Shown here: positions 1 to 4,752 of the stretch, one piece after another
Position numbering within the stretch: the stretch's first letter is position 1
Layout of the letters: each line of letters begins with the position of its first letter
Assembly (NCBI GenBank): GCA_030666985.1
Contig: DAOUWT010000200.1
Location: 1-5,240 of the forward strand
Direction: 5' to 3'
Source: Chloroflexota bacterium
Lineage (GTDB): Bacteria; Chloroflexota; Anaerolineae; Anaerolineales; UBA11858
Length of the DNA stretch: 5,240 nt
Notes under the pieces: generated by a model
Seen by the model: the letters and a program-made list of their open reading frames with translations, nothing else
What the model was told of the DNA's origin: nothing
The model's database searches: none
Position numbers and translations under genes: made by a program

Positions 1-2054
1 AATAAACCAATCCCGTAAAACATGCCCGTTATCCAGTCAACGGGATGGAGAAACCTTCCCCCGGTCATCATGCGCTCCGTATCGATCAGGTAAACCAGGA
101 TATGAGCTTGAAAGGCCAAGAAAGGTATCAGTACCAGGTAAGGGCCTCGCTTCCACACGGCCCACAGCCCCACCGAAATCAAAAAAAGTATCTTTAGCAC
201 AGGAAGAAAGGAACGCGGTGGCAAATCGCCATCCCACTCCCGCCACCAAAACGGCAAATCCCTGACATATTGTTCGAGCAAACATTCCTCTACCATTTGT
301 TTCTCACTGCGATCCACGCAATATTGCCTGGTTTGAAAAAAAGCCCGGTACGTATTTGGTAAGTAGAAAACAGATTCTTCCAGGCTATGAAAATAATGAT
401 TGAGTGTCGCATCTAGGACGTTTATATCATCAGAAAAAAGAGGGGTTTGCACAATAGCACTCAATACGCCTCCGCCGCTTGTTTGACTGCCAGAAGAAAT
501 TTCTATGGGATCTGCTGCGCCGCCTTTGCGTGTTAGACCTTGTTCCAAGGGCACGAATCCTTGTTCTTGGTCATCTTCTTCTGAGAAGTAGAAGTCGATT
601 CCATTTTTAATCTTTTCACTAATCGAGCCTACACTTCCCCAGGTGCCTACATAAATTTCTCCTGTTTTGGCCCAGTTCTGACCTGCCTCGGGAGCCAGCA
701 TGAGCATAATTCCTAGGGTTATCAGAGCAACTCCCCTGCCCCAAGACTTTAAGCGATGTCGCAATACAAAGAGTGCCCCAAAGGCAACAAACGGTACCAT
801 GAAGAGTATCTCAAAACGAACCAAAATGAAGAAACCCATTACCCCTCCCGCTGCCAGAGGAGCAACTTTATGCTTTTCTGGGTCTCGGAGCCATTTTATA
901 ATGAAATATAAGAAAATTGTCACTCCCAATGTAGCAGGCAGGTCGGTCATCAACAATTTCCCATGTGTGGTTGTGATGGTATCACCTAAGAGGATGCTAG
1001 TCCGCTCCCGCATGATGAACAAAAAGGCAACCAAAATGCCCGAAAAGCGATGATGTAATTCTTTCGTTATCTTATACAGGTAAACAGGAAAAAGAGCTAA
1101 AACAACCAGCTGCATCCACAAGACTGGGATATAATCTATCCCCCCAATAATATGTAAGAAAGCCAAAAATAAAGAGTGCATGGGACGTTTTTCAGTTCCC
1201 ATGCCGTGCCCTACTAATAATCGCTGGGCCGGGAGATCATAAGACAAAGCATCAGAATTTGGGTAGAACTCAAAATTAGGTGAGCGGGGGATGTCGATAA
1301 ACCAATTAGTATCGAAGGGAGCCGAGACCCAAAGAGTGAAAGCCAAAGCCCACAGGACAATACATATCAAAAGCTCACTCTTCAAAAAGTTCCGCCACCT
1401 CCCCTCTTGTTCCCCGCCCAGCCATAAAGCAAGCCCCATTGTGATTATCCAAGCAACTAAAACCTGAATCCCCACAATGGGAGCACCAGCTTTATGGAAG
1501 TTGCCATATTCAACCCGATCTGAATATCCATACCCCGTTATCCAAAACAATCCCCAAAGAATGAGCAAAAGCAAAAACGGAAGCATCCATCCTAAACTTT
1601 TCCAGCGTGGAGCGGAAAAAGCAAATCCCTTTTTTATTTGAATTGCAAATAATGCCGCCAAACTTTGTGCCCCAATAACCACTATCCACAAAACAAGTGC
1701 TTTTACATGTGAAACATATTGGGGATACATGCTGTCAGAAATACTAAGGACTGTAAAATGTTGGAAGCTAAAACCAGAAACCAACGCGAACAGCAACACT
1801 AATCCCCGAAACCATTTTCCGCGAGATACATTCTCTTCAAAATTACGTTGAGCTTTGGGCATCTTCCAAAAGAATAGCAAAGCTCCCAGGCTGGCAATGA
1901 CCAATAAAATGACGCCGCCTAGCAAAGCCGAGAATTTAGCCGATTGCCGAAGAGCAAGCCCGGCCCCAAAATAAGACCGCAGCATGTTCTGGGCTACAAA
2001 AATACCTTCAATTGAGACCAAAAAAAGGTAGATATGAGTAATATATTTTTTCAT
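1..2054 (-). CDS. GT-C-type membrane glycosyltransferase-like protein, C-terminus beyond window
   Basis: The minus frame is open from ATG at 2054 to the left edge (684 residues, no stop), so the gene is partial. It encodes many hydrophobic segments, roughly at residues 5-25, 42-63, 83-104, 116-139, 154-174, 192-212, 227-245, 308-328, 375-389, 400-430, 440-455, 617-634 and 638-656. The SDALSY motif (Asp268) followed by LPAQRLLVGHGMG and a KRPMHSLFLAFL stretch resembles the first extracytoplasmic loop of GT-C/PMT_2-like transferases, whose acidic residue helps bind a lipid-phosphate sugar donor. MTDLPAT (369-375) and VRFEILFMVPF (412-422) also fit that fold. A hydrophilic loop of about 160 residues (456-616) is probably extracytoplasmic. 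The family assignment is by pattern; donor and acceptor are unknown. An in-frame TAG at 2064-2066 limits the N-terminus. ATG 2054 has a weak AGGTG six bases upstream; GTG at 2061-2063 is an alternative start. The gene diverges from the intergenic region to its right. Confidence 0.85.
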   Translation of the reverse strand, partial: MKKYITHIYLFLVSIEGIFVAQNMLRSYFGAGLALRQSAKFSALLGGVILLVIASLGALLFFWKMPKAQRNFEENVSRGKWFRGLVLLFALVSGFSFQHFTVLSISDSMYPQYVSHVKALVLWIVVIGAQSLAALFAIQIKKGFAFSAPRWKSLGWMLPFLLLLILWGLFWITGYGYSDRVEYGNFHKAGAPIVGIQVLVAWIITMGLALWLGGEQEGRWRNFLKSELLICIVLWALAFTLWVSAPFDTNWFIDIPRSPNFEFYPNSDALSYDLPAQRLLVGHGMGTEKRPMHSLFLAFLHIIGGIDYIPVLWMQLVVLALFPVYLYKITKELHHRFSGILVAFLFIMRERTSILLGDTITTTHGKLLMTDLPATLGVTIFLYFIIKWLRDPEKHKVAPLAAGGVMGFFILVRFEILFMVPFVAFGALFVLRHRLKSWGRGVALITLGIMLMLAPEAGQNWAKTGEIYVGTWGSVGSISEKIKNGIDFYFSEEDDQEQGFVPLEQGLTRKGGAADPIEISSGSQTSGGGVLSAIVQTPLFSDDINVLDATLNHYFHSLEESVFYLPNTYRAFFQTRQYCVDRSEKQMVEECLLEQYVRDLPFWWREWDGDLPPRSFLPVLKILFLISVGLWAVWKRGPYLVLIPFLAFQAHILVYLIDTERMMTGGRFLHPVDWITGMFYGIGL

Positions 2055-2132
2055 CAATGACACCTATTAAGTTAGGAAATTCTGGGATGGTTCAAAAAGA
2101 GTTATAAATTAGTGAACACTTTTCCATTAACC

Positions 2133-2246
2133 TTATGTCATTGCGAACCTCCGTTTTTTGGAGGTGTGGCAATCTCCCTGATTTCACTGTTCTATTGTTG
2201 ACCGGGAGGCTGCCACGTCACAAAAACATTCCTCGCAGCGACATAA
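2133..2246. repeat. 114-bp palindromic intergenic repeat (TGTCATTGCGA type)
   Basis: Terminal arms TTATGTCATTGCGA (2133-2146) and TCGCAGCGACATAA (2233-2246) are inverted repeats matching at 12 of 14 positions. Nested inside them, GGCAATCTCCC (2168-2178) and GGGAGGCTGCC (2204-2214) match as inverted repeats at 9 of 11. A further small hairpin pairs ACCTCC (2147-2152) with GGAGGT (2160-2165). Elements with this 'gtcattgcga ... ggcaatctcc' pattern are, from general knowledge, dispersed in many bacterial genomes and are probably non-autonomous. I see no convincing target duplication. The plus-strand open frame over it (2135-2335) is a by-product of the repeat, not a gene. Confidence 0.75.
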
Positions 2247-2485
2247 CAGGGGACTCTTTCCGTAACACGCACCACGAGTTCTGGTTTAGAGAATTGCGTC
2301 GCACCGCCTGTATTGTAACACAGCATACCGAATAAACTGACCCGTTAAACCATCAATTTCCGCTCATTGCTCCCCTGCTAATTGCGCCGTCCCCGGCGCA
2401 GGTTTTAGGCAAGAATAACAGAATACCTTTCCGTCTCGATCAGTTTTAAATTGTGTTTTTTCCAAATGTGACTACACGACTAACA
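2247..2485. other. gene-free spacer with one GC-rich hairpin
   Basis: I see no coding frame with a plausible start or protein pattern on either strand, and no RNA gene. The only structure is a perfect 7-bp hairpin, TGCGCCG (2383-2389) with CGGCGCA (2394-2400) around a TCCC loop. It is followed by GGTTTT, which is too weak a T run to call a terminator with confidence. Confidence 0.5.
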
Positions 2486-2493
2486 ACTACCTA

Positions 2494-2650
2494 CCAGGGC
2501 GATTGCATATGGCATTGATTAGAGAAGAAACTGTTGTCTCACTGCTCGAAGGGGAACGGCAGTTCCCCTGGATTCCGCACCCGATGGGGCTGCCGACCCA
2601 TCTCGAGCAGGAAAAGGAATGGGTTTAGTCCCCATATGCGATTGCCCTGG
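2494..2650. mobile_element. MITE-like element with 19-bp terminal inverted repeats and 8-9-bp target duplication
   Basis: The left end (2494-2512, beginning CCAGGGCGATTGC) and the right end (2632-2650, ending CGATTGCCCTGG) are inverted repeats matching at 17 of 19 positions. ACTACCTAC lies directly outside on both sides (2486-2494 and 2651-2659; the ninth base overlaps the left terminus), as expected for a target-site duplication. There is no transposase frame, so this is a non-autonomous element. Termini starting CAGGG with 8-10-bp duplications recall the ISAs1 insertion-sequence family; that link is an inference from memory. The interior carries a REP-like palindrome (2542-2610) that also occurs inside the prepilin peptidase gene. 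Confidence 0.7.
2542..2610. repeat. REP-like palindrome, copy 1 (intergenic, nested in MITE)
   Basis: The outer stem is CTGCTCGA (2542-2549) with TCGAGCAG (2603-2610). Inside are two hairpins: GGGGAAC/GTTCCCC (2551-2557 and 2562-2568, GGCA loop) and GATGGG/CCCATC (2583-2588 and 2597-2602). The unit could fold as a three-way junction. Bases 2544-2608 match 4392-4456 at 59 of 65 positions with no gaps. Confidence 0.85.
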
Positions 2651-2668
2651 ACTACCTACTTGTTGCCC

Positions 2669-2696
2669 TTGACTTACGCAAGCGAAAGAGTATAAT
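2669..2696 (+). promoter_or_regulatory. near-consensus sigma-70-type promoter for the HTH-CBS-ACT gene
   Basis: A -35 box TTGACT (2669-2674) and a perfect -10 box TATAAT (2691-2696) are separated by 16 bp. Transcription should start near 2703, giving a leader of about 135 bases, most of it the inserted 92-bp MITE. The promoter lies just right of the larger MITE. Confidence 0.8.
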
Positions 2697-2714
2697 ACCC
2701 TTACGCTCGCGTAA
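2674..2714. promoter_or_regulatory. two operator-like palindromes overlapping the promoter
   Basis: TTACGC-TC-GCGTAA (2701-2714) is a perfect 6+6 palindrome over the predicted transcription start. A second copy, TTACGC-AA-GCGAAA (2674-2687), with one mismatch to symmetry, lies between the -35 and -10 boxes. The copies are 27 bp apart and share TTACGCNNGCGNAA. This placement fits a repressor site. The adjacent gene encodes a helix-turn-helix protein, so autoregulation is a reasonable guess, not shown. Confidence 0.55.
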
Positions 2715-2731
2715 ATTCATACTAACAAGGA

Positions 2732-2823
2732 GTAATCGGTCACACTTCCCCTCAAATGTAGGTCGAAATGCCATTTCGACGGCGAATTACCAATTCGCCC
2801 TACATGGGGGAGTGACCAATTAC
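2732..2823. mobile_element. 92-bp cloverleaf MITE inserted in the ribosome binding site, with target duplication
   Basis: The terminal arms (2732-2743, GTAATCGGTCAC; 2812-2823, GTGACCAATTAC) match as inverted repeats at 11 of 12. Further in, ATGTAG (2756-2761) pairs with CTACAT (2800-2805). This encloses two adjacent 8-bp hairpins with no unpaired bases between them: 2762-2780 (GTCGAAAT/ATTTCGAC) and 2781-2799 (GGCGAATT/AATTCGCC). The direct repeat AACAAGGAG flanks the element at 2724-2732 and 2824-2832, consistent with an 8-bp target duplication plus the shared terminal G. No coding capacity is present. Confidence 0.8.
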
Positions 2824-2826
2824 AAC

Positions 2827-2832
2827 AAGGAG
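2827..2832 (+). promoter_or_regulatory. regenerated Shine-Dalgarno AAGGAG of the HTH-CBS-ACT gene
   Basis: AAGGAG lies 5 bases before ATG 2838 and decides that start. An identical copy at 2727-2732, on the other side of the 92-bp MITE, has no start codon nearby and looks like the orphaned half of a target duplication. Confidence 0.8.
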
Positions 2833-2837
2833 CTGTT

Positions 2838-3713
2838 ATGAAAGATAAAAAAGAATGGATTTCAACCAAAGAGGCCGCTGAGAAATTGGGTGTGACCACT
2901 GCCCGTATCCGCCAGTTAGTGGCCGCTGAGCAAGTAGGTGCTCAAAAAGTTGGCGGCAAGTACCGTGGTCAATGGCTAATTAAAGCCAGTGATATAGAAA
3001 AACGTTTACCCCAATTACCTAAAAAAGGAGCATATACCATGCGTGTCAAAGGTCGAATGACCCCTAACCCTATTGTTGTTTCCCCCAGAACTTCCTATAA
3101 CGAAGCTCTCAGAACTATGAAAGCCAATGGCATCAAGCACCTGCCCGTTATGAACAAAAAAGACCAACTAGTCGGGATTGTAACCCACTCCGACATGCTC
3201 GAAGCTGAACCTTCACCTGTCACCACCCTCAGTGTCTACGAAATGGCCTCGCTCCTCGAGAAAGTGACCATGACCCATATCATGACCCGCCCCGTTTACG
3301 CCGTGGAAGACGATTGCACCATCACCAACGCGGCCAAGTTCATGCTTGAGAAAAAAATCGGCTGCCTTCCCATTATGCGCGAAGGCGAATTAGTAGGCAT
3401 CATCACCGACACCGATGTCATGAAAACCTTTGTGGAAATTACCGGCGGCGCACAAGTTGGCACAAGCGTTGAAGTTAAACTCCCTGACAAAAAAGGCGAA
3501 TTGGCTAAATTAACTAAGGCATTCGCTAACGCAAACGGGTATATTGCCTCTGTAGCAATCACCTACTCTGAGAGCAGCGACTACGCTTATGTTGACATCA
3601 AGGAACACGGCTCAGACGTGGAAAAGCTTCGCTCTGAGATCGCCCAAATTGAGAGCGCAGAAATTTTAGAAATGCGCTCTTGCGCAGATGATAAGCTAGA
3701 CATCTACCAATAG
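2838..3713 (+). CDS. HTH-CBS-CBS-ACT regulator-like protein (AcuB-like with N-terminal DNA-binding domain)
   Basis: The protein has 291 residues and is probably cytoplasmic. Residues 7-57 look like an excisionase/MerR-type winged helix-turn-helix (STKEAAEKLGV, then TTARIRQLV, then a wing ending in WLIKASDIEKRL). Residues 69-123 and 143-199 are two CBS domains, recognisable by MTPNPIVVSP, HLPVMNKKDQLVGIVTHSDM and the parallel IMTRPVYAV, CLPIMREGELVGIITDTDVM. Residues 208-280 resemble an ACT domain (VEVKLPDKKGELAKLTKAF). CBS pairs usually bind adenosine nucleotides or SAM, and ACT domains often bind amino acids; the ligand here is unknown. CBS-CBS-ACT is the layout of AcuB-like proteins; the DNA-binding front end suggests a ligand-responsive transcription regulator (inference). 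The gene has its own promoter and converges with the prepilin peptidase gene. A second start at codon 68 is annotated separately. Confidence 0.9.
   Translation: MKDKKEWISTKEAAEKLGVTTARIRQLVAAEQVGAQKVGGKYRGQWLIKASDIEKRLPQLPKKGAYTMRVKGRMTPNPIVVSPRTSYNEALRTMKANGIKHLPVMNKKDQLVGIVTHSDMLEAEPSPVTTLSVYEMASLLEKVTMTHIMTRPVYAVEDDCTITNAAKFMLEKKIGCLPIMREGELVGIITDTDVMKTFVEITGGAQVGTSVEVKLPDKKGELAKLTKAFANANGYIASVAITYSESSDYAYVDIKEHGSDVEKLRSEIAQIESAEILEMRSCADDKLDIYQ
3025..3041 (+). promoter_or_regulatory. internal ribosome binding site and in-frame ATG at the HTH/CBS boundary
   Basis: AAGGAG (3025-3030, in an A-rich run) stands 8 bases before ATG 3039-3041, which is codon 68 of the HTH-CBS-ACT gene. Initiation there would give a 224-residue CBS-CBS-ACT protein beginning MRVKGRMTPNP, where AcuB-like proteins normally begin. 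Its spacing is better than that of the annotated start (5 bases). It may be the old start of a stand-alone gene kept after an upstream fusion, or a working second start. Confidence 0.6.
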
Positions 3714-3718
3714 ATAAC

Positions 3719-3746
3719 GTAACGCGACTTTCAAGTCGCCCATTAC
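3719..3746. repeat. palindrome between the convergent genes, possible terminator
   Basis: GCGACTT (3724-3730) and AAGTCGC (3733-3739) form a hairpin, enclosed by GTAA (3719-3722) and TTAC (3743-3746). It starts 5 bases after the stop codon of the CBS gene. No T tract follows on either strand, so rho-independent termination is doubtful; it may simply be another small intergenic palindrome. Confidence 0.5.
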
Positions 3747-3765
3747 CCACCCCAAAAAAGCTTGT

Positions 3766-3803
3766 ATCCGCGTCCATCCGCCCAATCCGCGTCATCCGCG
3801 TCC
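3766..3803. repeat. four-unit 9-10-bp tandem repeat (ATCCGCGTC)
   Basis: The units are ATCCGCGTCC (3766-3775), ATCCGCCCA (3776-3784), ATCCGCGTC (3785-3793) and ATCCGCGTCC (3794-3803). The last unit abuts and shares one base with the TAG stop (3803-3805, minus strand) of the prepilin peptidase gene. Confidence 0.8.
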
Positions 3804-4648
3804 TATCGAAATAGTAAAAACAACGCACTCGCCGCCAAAAACGGCCCATACGGCAGCGCAGTATAAGCCTGATAACGCCGGGTGAGCAGACTCCCCACCA
3901 AAAACACCCCGCTCACCACACCCCCAACCAAAATAGCCAGCACCACCCCAGCCGTGATCCCCGGCCAGCCCAGCAGCAGGCCAATCACACCCGCCAGGTT
4001 CACGTCTCCAAAACCGAGGGGGACTTCGTCAGTCTCTTCTCCCCGCACCCGAACCAGGAACTTGAGAAATAATTCCCCCAAATAATACAAACCCAGCATA
4101 ATGCCGAATCCGGCCATTCCGCCCCAAACAGTGGGCCACAGACCGTGCATGGAAAACCCAAAGCCAGCCCCCAGGACCGCTCCCACCCAACTGACGGGAT
4201 GGAGGATGAGGCGATGCTCAATATCTATCACCACCACCAGACCAAAATAAACGCTCCAGGCCAGCCCCCCAGCGAAACCCAGCCGCGTTGAGGGATAGTG
4301 CCACAACCCCAACGTGGCTGCCGCTCCCAGGATTAGCACAACCCAAGCGCGTTTAATTGATCGAGGCGGAACCGTGTTCCGCTGGGCTTTAGCTCGAAGG
4401 GGATCGGCAGATCCCCTGGATTCCGCGCCCGATGGGTCTGTCGACCCACCTCGAGCGTGGGAAAGCCTTTTCTCCCCACAAGCCTGACACTTTTTAGGCC
4501 ACAGGGTATAATGCCACGGCAAACCCTCCTCGCAGCGCGGGCAAACAGGTGCTGAGAAACGGCGCGTGCGGGGCAGTACATCGGCCAAATAGTTGACCAT
4601 CGCGCCCAACCCCCAACCTAGTGGTATGAGCCAGAGAATATTAATCAT
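3803..4648 (-). CDS. type IV prepilin peptidase (A24 aspartic protease family)
   Basis: This 281-residue inner-membrane protease should cleave the leader of type IV pilin-like or type II secretion pseudopilin precursors. The two expected catalytic aspartates are visible: Asp142 in VVVIDIEHR and Asp215 in the GFGD motif (212-215) of PLGFGDVNLAGVIGLLLG. The cytoplasmic N-terminal region has paired cysteines C36xxC39 and C54xxC57, probably metal-binding, as in bifunctional peptidase/methyltransferases, although this region is short and methylation activity is uncertain. Hydrophobic segments lie near 3-24, 99-117, 123-142, 150-170, 174-198, 217-252 and 265-281. Residues of about 63-97, rich in Ser, Arg, Gly and Pro, separate the cysteine region from the second membrane segment and are encoded by a REP-like palindrome. 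ATG 4648 has no Shine-Dalgarno. No pilin or secretion gene is visible in the window. The gene diverges from the SAM hydrolase gene. Confidence 0.93.
   Translation of the reverse strand: MINILWLIPLGWGLGAMVNYLADVLPRTRRFSAPVCPRCEEGLPWHYTLWPKKCQACGEKRLSHARGGSTDPSGAESRGSADPLRAKAQRNTVPPRSIKRAWVVLILGAAATLGLWHYPSTRLGFAGGLAWSVYFGLVVVIDIEHRLILHPVSWVGAVLGAGFGFSMHGLWPTVWGGMAGFGIMLGLYYLGELFLKFLVRVRGEETDEVPLGFGDVNLAGVIGLLLGWPGITAGVVLAILVGGVVSGVFLVGSLLTRRYQAYTALPYGPFLAASALFLLFR
4366..4456. repeat. REP-like palindrome, copy 2, in frame inside the prepilin peptidase gene
   Basis: The core (4392-4456) matches the intergenic copy at 59 of 65 positions without gaps. The outer stem is GCTCGA (4392-4397) with TCGAGC (4451-4456). 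Hairpins are GGGGATC/GATCCCC (4399-4405 and 4410-4416) and TGGGTC/GACCCA (4433-4438 and 4443-4448). An extra perfect hairpin GCGGAAC/GTTCCGC (4366-4372 and 4376-4382), absent from copy 1, lies alongside. On the minus strand the core encodes about residues 65-86 of the peptidase and the extra hairpin about 89-95, with no stop or frameshift. Confidence 0.85.
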
Positions 4649-4654
4649 GCGAAC

Positions 4655-4660
4655 ATTATA
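4655..4660 (-). promoter_or_regulatory. -10 box immediately before the prepilin peptidase start (leaderless candidate)
   Basis: On the minus strand a perfect TATAAT is followed by six bases (GTTCGC) and then ATG 4648, so transcription would begin at or next to the start codon. No good -35 box is seen at 16-18 bp. There is no Shine-Dalgarno, which agrees with a leaderless message. Confidence 0.45.
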
Positions 4661-4693
4661 ACTAGGCTAGGGACTTGTGACTAGGAGATTAGG

Positions 4694-4752
4694 AATCAGG
4701 AAAACAGGAATCAGGAGAACAGGAAAACAGGGAACTACCCAACTACCCAACT
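4694..4752. repeat. simple tandem repeats in the divergent spacer
   Basis: Two 15-bp units, AATCAGGAAAACAGG (4694-4708) and AATCAGGAGAACAGG (4709-4723), are followed by a partial AAAACAGGG (4724-4732). Then come AACTACCC (4733-4740), AACTACCC (4741-4748) and a third partial unit AACTA (4749-4753), whose last base is the A of the next gene's ATG. The block changes from purine-rich to C/A-rich at 4733. Confidence 0.8.

Noticed and set aside
37..285. Minus-strand 82-residue open frame
   Set aside because: It is a different frame of the same strand inside the glycosyltransferase-like gene, whose own frame is open through the region.
500..545. Possible third REP-like insertion in the glycosyltransferase-like gene (peptide near RKGGAADPIEIS)
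   Set aside because: Only about 10 bases resemble the REP-like hairpin (CAGCAGATCCC versus CGGCAGATCCC) and no stem partner is present.
700..1053. Plus-strand 117-residue open frame
   Set aside because: It is antisense to the continuous membrane-protein frame and its Lys/Arg/Pro-rich content is typical of a shadow frame.
2135..2335. Plus-strand 66-residue open frame
   Set aside because: It lies over the palindromic repeat, has no ribosome binding site and no protein-like pattern.
2383..2406. Rho-independent terminator
   Set aside because: The 7-bp GC hairpin is followed only by GGTTTT and no gene ends nearby on the plus strand.
2486..2823. CRISPR array or riboswitch
   Set aside because: The repeats are single palindromic elements with target duplications rather than evenly spaced direct repeats, and no known riboswitch core is recognisable.
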